Source: Roseibium algicola
GTDB lineage: Bacteria > Pseudomonadota > Alphaproteobacteria > Rhizobiales > Stappiaceae
Reading direction: 5' to 3'
Assembly (NCBI RefSeq): GCF_001999245.1
Contig: NZ_CP019631.1
Span: 1 to 64,000 of the forward strand
Length of the DNA: 64,000 nt
A program made the position numbers and the translations under genes. Shown in pieces: positions 9,240 to 17,549 of this stretch. Within the stretch, counting starts at the first letter, position 1. Each line of letters opens with the position of its first letter. The notes beneath the pieces are model-generated. The model was not told the DNA's origin. It saw only the letters and a program-made list of their open reading frames with translations, and ran no database searches.

Positions 9240-10220
9240 TTACTGCGCGACGGCCTGCATGAAGGTGTCGTAGAAGGAGTCGCCGACCTTGGCGCGAATG
9301 TCGCCTTCGATGGCGGCGTTCATTGTTTCGCCGAGGCGCTTCTTGTCGGCCTCCGGCAGCTCGTTTACCTCAAGCCCGGCTTCCTTGAGTTTGGCCAGGG
9401 TTTCGGCATTGGCGGCTGCGGTCAGCTCGCGCTGCTTCTTTACGGTTTCCACTGCAACTTCGTCGATGAGCGTGCGGTCGGCTTCGTCCAGGTCGTTGTA
9501 CCAGTCAAGATTGGCCATCCAGAGTTCCGGCCAATAGATGTGACCGGTCAGGGAAACGTATTTCTGCACCTCGAAGAAACGCTCGATGATCATTGAGCTC
9601 AGAGCGCTTTCCTGGCCATCGATCAGGCCCTGCTGCAATGAGGAATAGATCTCTCCCCACGCCAGCGGCACCGGAACAGCGCCAACGGACCGCCAGGCCT
9701 TGATGGCGATCGGGTTGTCTGCCGAGCGCATGCGCAGGCCTTCGAAGGCTTCGTAGCTGTCGAGCGGTGCACGGGAGTTGGTGAAGCTGCGGAACCCGAG
9801 TTCCATGAAGCCCATGTTCTTGAGCCCACGGTCTTCCATGGCTGCAGAGATGGTCTTGCCGGCGTCGCCGTCCAGAAGGCTGCGCGCGGTCTCTTCGTCC
9901 TTGAAGAGAAGGAACTGGTCGAGCACGGCCAACTGATCGACAGTCGAGCTCAGATGAACCGACGCACCCGTGGTCATGGTGATGTTGCCGGACTGGACCA
10001 GGTCAGTCATTTCCTTGACGCTGCCGAGCTGGCCGCCTGGAAAAATTTCTACCTGAATGGTGCCATTGGAGCGCTTTTCGAGTTCTTCCTCGAAGTAGCT
10101 CAGAGCCTGGTGGACAGGCGAGACCTCAGGCGTGGCATGGCCGATGCGGATGGTCGTATCGGCTGCTGCCTGTGTGACAAATGCAAGTGCGGCTGTTGCA
10201 GCCCAAACGGCGACTTTCAT
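9240..10220 (-). CDS. dctP: TRAP transporter solute-binding protein (DctP type)
   Basis: A 326-residue periplasmic binding protein. The first 20 residues are a Sec signal peptide (MKVAVWAATAALAFVTQAAA, cleavage before DTTIRIGH). The DctP fold is shown by IRIGHATPEVSPVHQAL, GGQLGSVKEM, the ligand-contact Arg region LGFRSFTN and the segment GLRMRSADNPI. The ATG at 10220 has a GGGAGG site six bases upstream, and the extra N-terminal residues of the longer frame would spoil the signal peptide. It is the first gene of the TRAP/HisD-like operon. Expression is probably controlled by the LacI-type palindromes in the leader at 10221-10622. Confidence 0.93.
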   Translation of the reverse strand: MKVAVWAATAALAFVTQAAADTTIRIGHATPEVSPVHQALSYFEEELEKRSNGTIQVEIFPGGQLGSVKEMTDLVQSGNITMTTGASVHLSSTVDQLAVLDQFLLFKDEETARSLLDGDAGKTISAAMEDRGLKNMGFMELGFRSFTNSRAPLDSYEAFEGLRMRSADNPIAIKAWRSVGAVPVPLAWGEIYSSLQQGLIDGQESALSSMIIERFFEVQKYVSLTGHIYWPELWMANLDWYNDLDEADRTLIDEVAVETVKKQRELTAAANAETLAKLKEAGLEVNELPEADKKRLGETMNAAIEGDIRAKVGDSFYDTFMQAVAQ

Positions 10221-10274
10221 TCTGTTCCCTCCCGAGAAGCGAAATTGAAAACGGGAGAACCGGCATTTGGGAAC

Positions 10275-10284
10275 GCTTGCAAGC
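10275..10284. promoter_or_regulatory. LacI-type operator palindrome in the dctP leader
   Basis: GCTTGCAAGC is a perfect 10-base palindrome preceded by AAC, as in the site at 10521. It lies 55 bases before the dctP start codon, a position suited to repression. Confidence 0.5.
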
Positions 10285-10520
10285 TGCAGTCCCATCGGCT
10301 CCTCCCCGGAACACGATCGCGGCACCTCCGTATGCCTGCGACCCGGCCCTTGACCCGGTTCCTACGCCGGATTGAGGCAGTTCGCAAGAAGTTTTGCAAA
10401 CGTTCCCAAAATTTCAGGTGCGAAAAAACCTCACAAAATACGTTCTAAATTGTTGGAAACTGATCGAAAAATTCACGATTAGAGGCAGGCAAAAAAATAT
10501 TTTTGCAAAATTTGTGAAAA

Positions 10521-10532
10521 CGCTTGCAAGCG
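10521..10532. promoter_or_regulatory. LacI-type operator palindrome upstream of dctP
   Basis: CGCTTGCAAGCG is a perfect 12-base palindrome of the LacI/GalR type, embedded in an AT-rich flank. A related 10-base palindrome, GCTTGCAAGC, lies at 10275-10284. Either or both local LacI proteins may bind it. Confidence 0.6.
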
Positions 10533-10622
10533 GAGTTTTCCAACAAGTGACACGCGAAGGCCTTGGCGAACCGGCGTCGGCCGCACAGCGGTCGCAGCTG
10601 GTAAGCGTTCTGTTCGGGAATA

Positions 10623-11627
10623 CTAGCTTCGGGTCGTGCCGCGGATGACCTCGACCGGCGGAATGCGGACCTTGCGGACGTCCGTATTCCCCTCCTCGAT
10701 CGCGTCGACCAGCATGGCGACTGCCGCCGAGACCATCTGGTTGATGGGCTGCCGGATCGTGGTGAGGTTGAACGAAGGCCAGGCGGCTTGCGGGATGTCG
10801 TCGAAGCCGACCACGGCCACGTCCTCGGGAACTTTCAGTTTGAACTCGAAGCGGATTACGTCCAGGGCTGCGAGCGCCATGTGGTCGTCGGCGACAAAGA
10901 CAGCATCGGGCTGATCGGGCACGTCGAAAAGCTGGCGGGCTGCATCGGCGGCATCCGTATAGTGATAGTTTCCGTCCGCTCGGGAGTGCAGTTCGACACC
11001 TGCTTCCTGCAGCACAGCCATGAACCCGGCTTCGCGATCAATCTGCGTCGAGGCTCCGGAGAAGCCGGCAAGCAGGGCAACGCGTTTCGGCTGTCCGCGC
11101 AGAAGCGCTTTTGCCGCCAGCTCGCCGCCAAGGCGATTGTCGCTGGTCACAGCGCGCAGATTGTCCTTCGGCTGATCGCGGTTGAACAGAAGCACCGGGA
11201 TGTCGAGGTCCCGGCACCGCTCCGCCAGTGTCGAGGAAACGGACACGGACACCATGATGATGCCATCGACCCTGTAACCCATGATTTCCTGGATGACGGG
11301 CTCGACATCGTTGATGGTGTTCGATGCCATGAACAGGAGGACATGGTAGCCGTTTTCCTGAAGCGCGATTGAAAGCTTTTCAACCGCTTCGGGATAGAAC
11401 TGGTTCTCGAAGTAATAGACGATCAGGCCGATGATCCGGCTTTTCCCGGTGATCATCGCCCTTGCCAGAACATTCGGCCGGTAATCGAGTTCGTCCGCGG
11501 CGATGCGGATCTTCTCGGCCATCTTCTTGGAAACGGAGGCGCCCGGGGTAAAATATCTGGAGACTGCGGACTGGCTAACGCCGGCCTTGCGCGCAACGTC
11601 TACAGATGTAACCGGTTTGCTGTTCAA
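10623..11627 (-). CDS. LacI-family transcriptional regulator (paralogue 2)
   Basis: A 334-residue LacI/GalR protein. The DNA-binding domain is TSVDVARKAGVSQSAVSRYF, the hinge RPNVLARAMITG, and the effector domain runs to FNLTTIRQPINQM. The start codon is TTG at 11627, supported by a strong GGAGG five bases upstream; no better ATG exists nearby. It is closely related to the regulator at 4188-5207. It lies 52 bases after the ABC ATPase gene, so it is probably the last gene of that operon, and directly upstream of the dctP control region. It may therefore coordinate both uptake systems. Confidence 0.92.
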   Translation of the reverse strand: MNSKPVTSVDVARKAGVSQSAVSRYFTPGASVSKKMAEKIRIAADELDYRPNVLARAMITGKSRIIGLIVYYFENQFYPEAVEKLSIALQENGYHVLLFMASNTINDVEPVIQEIMGYRVDGIIMVSVSVSSTLAERCRDLDIPVLLFNRDQPKDNLRAVTSDNRLGGELAAKALLRGQPKRVALLAGFSGASTQIDREAGFMAVLQEAGVELHSRADGNYHYTDAADAARQLFDVPDQPDAVFVADDHMALAALDVIRFEFKLKVPEDVAVVGFDDIPQAAWPSFNLTTIRQPINQMVSAAVAMLVDAIEEGNTDVRKVRIPPVEVIRGTTRS

Positions 11628-11679
11628 GCGGGCCTCCGTGATTTTATCATGTTCTGAGTACTCGTGCTTCGCGAACTTG

Positions 11680-12738
11680 TCACCCCTTCACGGTGAGCCG
11701 CCGGCCGTCCTGCGCATCAAACAGATGACAGCATTCGATCGGGATCCGCGCGCTGATCGGCGCGCCGATTTCGGACCGGAAGTCCTTGGCAGCCTTCAGG
11801 TTGACCAGTTCCCCGCCCGCCTCGACGGCCACCATGGACGCGTCGCCGAGAAGCTCCAGGGCGAAAACGGTCGACGACAGCTCGCCTCCCCCATCCACAA
11901 GGGTCACGTCCTCGGCCCGGAAACCCAGGGTCACCGGCCCGGAAATGTCACCGCGCAGACCTTCCAAGCGGATGTTCTGAGCCGTAAATACGCCGGCGGA
12001 AATCTCTCCCTTGACCAGGTTCATCGCCGGAGAGCCGATGAAGGAGGCGACGAAGGTGTTGGCCGGGTTGTCATAGATCTCCGTCGGTGTCGCCACCTGC
12101 TGAATGACGCCACCGCTCATCACCACCACCCGGTCGGCAAGGGTCATCGCCTCGATCTGGTCGTGGGTAACGTAGATCGTGGTCGTCTTCAGCCGGTGCT
12201 GGAGGTTCTTGATTTCGGCGCGGGTCGACACGCGCAGCTTCGCGTCCAGGTTGGACAGGGGCTCGTCCATGAGAAACACCGTCGGCTCGCGGACGATTGC
12301 ACGTGCCAGAGCGACGCGCTGCCTCTGGCCACCGGAAAGCTCCGCGGGTCGTCGGTCGAGCAGGTCGGTCAGATCGACCATTTCCGCCGCCTTCATCACC
12401 CGGGCATCATGCTGGTCCTTTGGCACCTTGCGAACCTTCAGCGGGAAGCGGATGTTCTCGTAGACCGTCAGGTTGGGATAAAGGCCATAGCTCTGGAACA
12501 CCATGGCGATGTCGCGATCCTTGGGTTCCAGAGTGTTCACGACCCGGTCGCCGATAATGATCTCGCCTTCGGAGATGTCTTCCAGACCGGCGATCATGCG
12601 CATGGTGGTGGACTTGCCGCAGCCCGACGGCCCCAGCAGAACCAGGAACTCGCGGTCGGCAATGTGCAGATTGAAGTTGTTGACGCCGTAGACATTGCCC
12701 CAACGCTTGGTGACATTTTTCAGTTGGATCTCGGCCAT
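11680..12738 (-). CDS. ABC transporter ATPase, MalK/UgpC type
   Basis: A 352-residue sugar-type ABC ATPase. Walker A GPSGCGKS is at residues 36-43, the signature LSGGQRQR near 134, and Walker B with D-loop [11 protein letters not shown] near 155. The C-terminal third is the OB-fold regulatory domain of the MalK group (GFRAEDVTLVDGG). It powers import through the permeases encoded immediately upstream; the gap to the preceding permease gene is three bases. The ligand is unknown. Confidence 0.93.
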   Translation of the reverse strand: MAEIQLKNVTKRWGNVYGVNNFNLHIADREFLVLLGPSGCGKSTTMRMIAGLEDISEGEIIIGDRVVNTLEPKDRDIAMVFQSYGLYPNLTVYENIRFPLKVRKVPKDQHDARVMKAAEMVDLTDLLDRRPAELSGGQRQRVALARAIVREPTVFLMDEPLSNLDAKLRVSTRAEIKNLQHRLKTTTIYVTHDQIEAMTLADRVVVMSGGVIQQVATPTEIYDNPANTFVASFIGSPAMNLVKGEISAGVFTAQNIRLEGLRGDISGPVTLGFRAEDVTLVDGGGELSSTVFALELLGDASMVAVEAGGELVNLKAAKDFRSEIGAPISARIPIECCHLFDAQDGRRLTVKG

Positions 12739-12741
12739 GGA

Positions 12742-13620
12742 CTATCCCTTGACGGCGCCTGCGGTCAGCCCGCTGACAATCTGGCGTTGGAAGAACATCA
12801 CGAGGATGAAAAGCGGTACGGTGGCGCTCACGGTCGCGGCAACCGCATACATGATGGTGCCTTCGGTCTGGATGGTTCCAAGGAACGAATTGATCTTCGG
12901 AACCATGGTCTGGTTTTCCTGGGACAGCAGCAGCGCGGTCACCGAGAAATCGTTGTAGGCCAGAAGGAAACTGAACAGGCCGGTGGTGATCACGCCCGGC
13001 CACATCACCGGCATGATCGCCAGCCGGAACGCCTGGAAGCGGGTGCAACCGTCAACCATCGCGCTTTCATCCAGATCTTTCGGGATGGACTTGAAGAAGC
13101 TGTGCAGCATCCAGATCGTGAAGGGCTGGTTGATGGCCACCAGGACGATGATCGCTGTCGGCAGATAGCCCCAGATGTTGAGCTGGAAGAACGGCAGCAG
13201 GAAGCCGGAAACCAGCGTGATGTGCGGCATGGCCCGGAAGACCAGCGCGGCGATCAGGATCCAGAAGGTGTAGTTGCGGCTCGAGCGGGAAAGCGCATAG
13301 CCGCCGAGTGTTCCGAACAAGAGCGAGATGGAGGTTACGCAGATGGTGACGATCGTGGTGTTCCAGACCGAGTGGTAGAACTCTCGCTCGATCCAGGCGC
13401 CACGATAGCCGTCGAGTGTCAACGCCTCGCCTGTCTGGCGCACGGTCGCAGGCCCCGTGATGGCGTTCCAGAAGGAGACCCGGCTGAAGAAGTCGGCCTG
13501 GACCTTGAACGAGCCCCACACGGTCCAGATGAAGGGGAAGGCCGCAACGATCAGCCACACAACCAGGATGACCCCGGTGAAGATGGCGAGCGGGCGGGAA
13601 TAGCCGATGGATCTGGTCAT
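12742..13620 (-). CDS. ABC transporter permease, MalG type
   Basis: A 292-residue inner-membrane permease with about six hydrophobic segments. The EAA loop that docks the ATPase is visible as DLDESAMVDGCTRFQAFRLAIMPV, and the N-terminus has a first helix AIFTGVILVVWLIVAAFPF. The ATG at 13620 overlaps the stop of the upstream permease as TGATG. A longer frame exists but its extra residues are the upstream gene read in another frame. It works with the neighbouring permease and ATPase. Confidence 0.92.
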   Translation of the reverse strand: MTRSIGYSRPLAIFTGVILVVWLIVAAFPFIWTVWGSFKVQADFFSRVSFWNAITGPATVRQTGEALTLDGYRGAWIEREFYHSVWNTTIVTICVTSISLLFGTLGGYALSRSSRNYTFWILIAALVFRAMPHITLVSGFLLPFFQLNIWGYLPTAIIVLVAINQPFTIWMLHSFFKSIPKDLDESAMVDGCTRFQAFRLAIMPVMWPGVITTGLFSFLLAYNDFSVTALLLSQENQTMVPKINSFLGTIQTEGTIMYAVAATVSATVPLFILVMFFQRQIVSGLTAGAVKG

Positions 13621-14651
13621 CACCGGGCCTTTCTCTTGAAGTCGCGCCAGGTCCGCACGAGCACCGGGCTGAGCAGGATGATCACGCCGATCATGGTCAG
13701 GATCGAGGTGGCAGCGGCCGAGCCGAAAAGCTGGTTCACCTGTCCTGTCAGGTCGTTGTAGATCAGCCAGGAGAGCGAGGTTGCGTTGGCCTCCGACGAG
13801 AAACCGATGATCGGTTCGAACACGCGGAAATTGTCCATCAGCAGAACAAGACCGACGAAGGTCGCGAGCGGCGTCAGGTGAGGCATCACCACGTATCGGA
13901 TGCGTTCCCAGCGGTTGGCGCCGTCGATCATGGCGGATTCCAGCGTGTCCATCGGCAGCGTCTGCAGGCCGGCATAGAAGACCACGAAGGCGAAGGGCGC
14001 CATATGCCACGTTCCGTAGGTGATGAGCGTGAGCCACGACAGCACGGGGCTGGCCTTCAGCGACAGTTCCGGATCGTTGAACAGCCACTGGAGTGTCGCC
14101 CCGATAATGCCGTCGGAGTTGATCATCCAGAACAGGATGAGGGAGCCCAGAAGGGGTGTCACGATGTAGGGCAGCAGCGACAGGAAGATGATCGGCCCGC
14201 GAAACAGCCTGGGCACACTGTTGACGCCGAGAGCGACGGCAAAGCCGGCAATCATGGCAAGCGGTGTCACCAGGAAGGTGTAGACCAGGGTAAAGGACAG
14301 CGCCTTGTAAAAGGGCAGATTGTAGATCCTGGTAACGACATCGACAAAACCGTTGCTGCTTTCCAGGATCTCGGCGATCTCTTCAACCGCCAGGTGGGAC
14401 CGATTGAGATAGGTGCCAAAGGCGTTGAAGCGCCCGAGTGGCTCTTCTTCGCGCAGGACCCGGGTTGCCTCGGTGTCGACCTTGGTTTCGTCGGTGCAGC
14501 CGAACGGGCCGCAGTTTTCCACGGTCACGAGAACCTGTTCATGTTCGACGAACATGGACTGCACGAAAACGGACACGATCGGCAACGCAATGAACAAGAG
14601 CATGGCGAGTGCTGATGGCCATATGAACGCTGCAAAATCACGGTGGCGCAT
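13620..14651 (-). CDS. ABC transporter permease, MalF type
   Basis: A 343-residue permease, longer than MalG-type partners because of a periplasmic insert at about residues 35-115 that includes a CGPFGCTDE segment. The EAA loop is DTLESAMIDGANRWERIRYVVMP. A hairpin at 14673-14702 separates it from the binding-protein gene upstream, probably lowering permease output relative to the binding protein. Confidence 0.9.
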   Translation of the reverse strand: MRHRDFAAFIWPSALAMLLFIALPIVSVFVQSMFVEHEQVLVTVENCGPFGCTDETKVDTEATRVLREEEPLGRFNAFGTYLNRSHLAVEEIAEILESSNGFVDVVTRIYNLPFYKALSFTLVYTFLVTPLAMIAGFAVALGVNSVPRLFRGPIIFLSLLPYIVTPLLGSLILFWMINSDGIIGATLQWLFNDPELSLKASPVLSWLTLITYGTWHMAPFAFVVFYAGLQTLPMDTLESAMIDGANRWERIRYVVMPHLTPLATFVGLVLLMDNFRVFEPIIGFSSEANATSLSWLIYNDLTGQVNQLFGSAAATSILTMIGVIILLSPVLVRTWRDFKRKAR

Positions 14652-14672
14652 AAAGTCTCCCCCGAAAAGGAT

Positions 14673-14702
14673 ACACCCCTGTCATCGACATGACAGGGGT
14701 GT
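14673..14702 (-). other. Intercistronic hairpin between binding protein and permease genes
   Basis: A perfect 13-base-pair stem (14673-14685 with 14690-14702) closed by a four-base loop. It lies just after the binding-protein stop in the direction of transcription. No long T tract follows, so it looks more like an mRNA-stabilising or attenuating element than a full terminator. Hairpins at this place commonly give higher levels of binding protein than of permease. Confidence 0.75.
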
Positions 14703-14716
14703 GGCAAAGGGCAGTA

Positions 14717-15952
14717 TCAGTTGAGGAAGCCGGCTTCCTTGGCCGCGGCGCGGTAGGCTGCTTCCACGTCGCTCAACGCCTGTTCGGCACTTTCGCGCCC
14801 CTGAAGGAAATCGGAGAGTTCCGCACCGAGTGCCGTATGCAGAAGCCCCATGTAGGGTGACATCGGGTAGGCTTTCGCCCCGAGCTTCGCGTTTTCAAGG
14901 ATCGCTTTTGCCGAGGCGGGAGGAGAGAAATCCGCAATCAGCCAGGCAGCTGCGGACGGATTGTCCTGGGCAACCTGAGGCCGGATACCGTGCATCATCG
15001 CCTGGAAGGAGGCTGCTGCATCTTCGTCGGAGATGTTCTTGGCGATGGTGAAGCCGTCCCACCAGAGCGCTGCGGCCGGTGTGGTGCCGCCACCGACGGT
15101 TGGAGCCGGTGCGAGAATGGTGGCTTCCCCGATTTCCGGTGCCGGGCCGTTGGGGTCGATGTGACCGTTCACCATGGAGGCCCACTGGTTGATGATCGCG
15201 ACTTCACCCGAAAGGTACATCGCCTTGATTTCATCGGACGTGAAGGTCAGGAACTCGGGTTCCATGTATTCGGAAAGTTCCTTCATCAGCGCCAAGGTCT
15301 TCAGCCCCTCCTCGCCGCTTATGGCCGGCTCTGCGCTGCCCGGTTCGAAGAAGGTGCCGCCAAGGCCCAGGTAGGTGTTGACGAACTCGTTGCCGAGATA
15401 CCATCCGGCCTGGTCTGCCGCGGCCAGCGGGTATTCCAGAATGCCCTTCTCCCGGATCACCTTGGCAGCCTCGATGACCTCTTCAAGCGACGTCGGCTGT
15501 TCGAGGCCGGCTTCCTTCAGGATGTCGCCGCGAATGTAGAGGTTCTGGCCGTTGGCCATGAAGGCGATTGCCATGACCTTTCCGTCGACCTTGATGAGCT
15601 GCGTCGGCTGAAGCTGCTGGCCGTATTTCTCGACCAGCTCGTCCAGCGGGCGGATGAGGTCGTCGTTCATGAGCGGAACGATGGAATTGTTGGCAACCAT
15701 CGCGACCGTGTATTGCGCCGGGTTGACCGTGAGCGCGGGCACCTGAAGTGCCTTGTGCTCGGTCGTCATGTTGGCTTCCACGGTGACGCCGTCTCCCGCG
15801 CAGGCTTCCGCTTCCTTGATAACGGTTCCGAGGGCATCGAAGTCGTTTGCAAGGATCTTGACGTTGCCACCCTCGATGCCGCACCCGGCGTGTGCCGTGC
15901 CGGCCCCGAGAACGAGTGCAAGCGCACTCACGGCTAGCTTCAATTTGCTCAT
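14717..15952 (-). CDS. ABC transporter solute-binding protein, MalE type
   Basis: A 411-residue extracellular solute-binding protein (family 1 type). The signal peptide is MSKLKLAVSALALVLGAGTA followed by HAG. The Cys after HAG might suggest a lipoprotein, but the cleavage context AHA-GCG is better read as signal peptidase I with a later disulfide. The start at 15952 has GGAG six bases upstream and gives a clean signal peptide. Typical features are VTVEANMTTEH, LAAADQAGWYLGNEFVNTYLG and AIINQWASM. It delivers the ligand to the permeases downstream. The ligand is not deducible. Confidence 0.9.
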   Translation of the reverse strand: MSKLKLAVSALALVLGAGTAHAGCGIEGGNVKILANDFDALGTVIKEAEACAGDGVTVEANMTTEHKALQVPALTVNPAQYTVAMVANNSIVPLMNDDLIRPLDELVEKYGQQLQPTQLIKVDGKVMAIAFMANGQNLYIRGDILKEAGLEQPTSLEEVIEAAKVIREKGILEYPLAAADQAGWYLGNEFVNTYLGLGGTFFEPGSAEPAISGEEGLKTLALMKELSEYMEPEFLTFTSDEIKAMYLSGEVAIINQWASMVNGHIDPNGPAPEIGEATILAPAPTVGGGTTPAAALWWDGFTIAKNISDEDAAASFQAMMHGIRPQVAQDNPSAAAWLIADFSPPASAKAILENAKLGAKAYPMSPYMGLLHTALGAELSDFLQGRESAEQALSDVEAAYRAAAKEAGFLN

Positions 15953-16016
15953 CTCATTCTCCATTGGAAGAATGCCCGATTGCCCCGGGCTATTTCTCTT
16001 TGTTCTTGACGTTCTT

Positions 16017-17201
16017 TCAGGCTTCGGCGGCCCCCACCGCGGATGCCTTGTCAGCAAGCTGCGCGAGCTTGACCTGAACCAGCAGGGACAGTTCGTCATA
16101 GACCGTCCATTCGTCGACGATCTTGCCGTCCTTGTAGTGATAGTGCGACATGCCCATCAGACGCAGATGCTTGCCGGTGGGCGCACCAAGACTTTCCAGA
16201 ATGCCGTAGCCGAGGTGATGACCCTCGAGTATCCAGCGAACGGCGACTTTCGTGCCGCCTTCGACGCAGGGCGTGGAACAGATGTGCTGCGGAGCGTAGA
16301 CCGCATCCGGCATGCTGCCCACGAGGCCGAGCGTCTGATGAGAGACCGACGCGGTGCCGTAGAGCTCTTTCATCAGCGGCCCATGGTACATGGCGGTCGG
16401 TGCATAGACTTCGCGAATGCGGCCGAACATCTTGCGATTGAAGATATCATGCAGGAACTGAAGCGTTTCGCGTTCCAGATCTGTGTTGGCGATGTCCAGG
16501 TCGGCCTTTTCCGCCGGCGGATACTGACCCTGAAGCAGGCCGACCTCGCCGATGTCGAGCTGCGTGAGACCCTGGCTCAGTTTCGTTTCGGCGATCTTGC
16601 CTGCATAAGCGTCAACGTCGAGGCCGAGTTGGCGAACGACCGCCATCTGGTCGGAAACCACCCATTCGCGGTAGATCTTGTTGCGATGGATCATGCAGTC
16701 GGCGACCGTGCGGGACACGAAGGAGCGGCCGTTGGCCGGACCGTAATGGCCGTTCTGCGTATAGCGCCCAGAGCCGGTTACCAGATGAGAAGTGTAATAG
16801 CCGTCCTTGTCGTCGCCGTTCCAGATGACATGGGTTGCCATGCCGCGGCGCTCGGGCAGGGAGACGAGCCTCTGGATGGTGTCGCGGACCACGTCCTCAC
16901 GATTGTAGATCGTGCCCATCGGCAGGTAGAGGACGATGTTATGCGTGTAGTGCGAATAGATGAGGCCTACGTCGCGCTCATCCCAGATCTTGTGCGTGCA
17001 GCGGACAATATAGTCGACGATATCGGAATAACAGGGGTCGAAACCCTCCATGCCCTGAACCGGGGCGCGCCCCTCCGGGACCAGGTCGGTGAAATCGGCG
17101 CGCTCGACTTGCATGACATTGCCGTTGTGCGGCGCGTCGTTCACGCGTGGAGCGGATTTCACGTCCTTTGCCTTTGGGGTGGAGACTTCCTGCGTTCCCA
17201 T
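16017..17201 (-). CDS. Tandem SnoaL-like (NTF2-fold) domain protein
   Basis: A 394-residue protein that appears to hold two SnoaL-like halves. The first is around residues 45-180 (DIVDYIVRCTHKIWDERDVGLIYS, then GTIYNREDVVRDTIQRL) and the second around 230-380 (LHDIFNRKMFGRIREVYAPT, then YKDGKIVDEWTVYDELSLLVQ). SnoaL proteins are pocketed isomerases, cyclases or binders. The start at 17201 follows a plausible leader; the frame upstream runs into the operator region. It is the first gene of the ABC operon, 64 bases ahead of the binding protein. Two TGCATAC operators lie just upstream, so it is probably induced by the pathway substrate. The reaction is unknown. Confidence 0.75.
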   Translation of the reverse strand: MGTQEVSTPKAKDVKSAPRVNDAPHNGNVMQVERADFTDLVPEGRAPVQGMEGFDPCYSDIVDYIVRCTHKIWDERDVGLIYSHYTHNIVLYLPMGTIYNREDVVRDTIQRLVSLPERRGMATHVIWNGDDKDGYYTSHLVTGSGRYTQNGHYGPANGRSFVSRTVADCMIHRNKIYREWVVSDQMAVVRQLGLDVDAYAGKIAETKLSQGLTQLDIGEVGLLQGQYPPAEKADLDIANTDLERETLQFLHDIFNRKMFGRIREVYAPTAMYHGPLMKELYGTASVSHQTLGLVGSMPDAVYAPQHICSTPCVEGGTKVAVRWILEGHHLGYGILESLGAPTGKHLRLMGMSHYHYKDGKIVDEWTVYDELSLLVQVKLAQLADKASAVGAAEA

Positions 17202-17248
17202 TTCATCGTACCTTTTAGCGAAGCTGTTTCGCGCATCTTGCAGAATTT

Positions 17249-17262
17249 TGCATACGCTTGCA
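17249..17262. promoter_or_regulatory. LacI-type operator, TGCATACGCTTGCA
   Basis: A 14-base imperfect palindrome of the form TGCATAC-NNN-TGCA, 48 bases before the SnoaL-like start codon. It recurs at 17305, 20434 and 20481, in each case upstream of a catabolic gene of this island, which supports a shared regulator. Confidence 0.68.
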
Positions 17263-17304
17263 TTTTGATATTGCCAAACATGTTCAGTCCGATCAATAAA
17301 AATC

Positions 17305-17318
17305 TGCATACCTATGCA
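17305..17318. promoter_or_regulatory. LacI-type operator, TGCATACCTATGCA
   Basis: Second copy of the TGCATAC-NNN-TGCA motif. It is in the divergent space between the leftward ABC operon and the rightward AtzG-like/amidase pair, so one pair of sites could control both directions. The two sites are 56 bases apart. Confidence 0.68.
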
Positions 17319-17408
17319 AAATGAAATTATCACGGTTGAAAATCACTCCCGGAGGACGTGCGCTTGCCGCACCGGAACGACCGGAAGACGACGACAGGAG
17401 AGCGGCCG

Positions 17409-17549
17409 ATGACCCTGGCCGAATACAAGAAGCGCCTCACGGATCTGGGGCTGGCTGTTCCCGAGGCGGATCTGAAAGCATCCGTTGCACAGGCGCAGCG
17501 CCTGGCCGAACAGGCACGTGCCCTGAAGGATGACCGCGACCATGGATGA
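17409..17549 (+). CDS. Small AtzG/GatC-like subunit of the adjacent amidase
   Basis: A 46-residue protein with an AGGAG site eight bases before the ATG. The sequence (LTDLGLAVPEADLKASVAQA, then QRLAEQARALKD) resembles the DUF4089/AtzG group, tiny GatC-like partners of biuret-hydrolase-type amidases. Family members pack against the amidase and stabilise it. The 3' end overlaps the amidase start by eight bases, implying coupled translation and equal amounts. The similarity is from memory of a short family, so the call is moderate, but gene position and ribosome site make a real gene likely. Confidence 0.62.
   Translation: MTLAEYKKRLTDLGLAVPEADLKASVAQAQRLAEQARALKDDRDHG

Larger units (their letters stand above)
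10221..10622. promoter_or_regulatory. Control region of the TRAP/HisD-like operon
   Basis: About 400 bases between the LacI gene and dctP, visibly richer in A and T than the flanking genes around 10400-10520. It holds several LacI-type half-sites and palindromes: GCTTGCAAGC at 10275-10284, TGCAAACG at 10395-10402, and CGCTTGCAAGCG at 10521-10532. The arrangement fits repression by looping between a site close to the start codon and one about 240 bases upstream. No coding sequence is apparent here. Confidence 0.65.

Noticed and set aside
11503..13761. 752-codon forward frame across the ABC and LacI genes
   Set aside because: It is a shadow of well-supported leftward genes and contains only low-complexity charged sequence.
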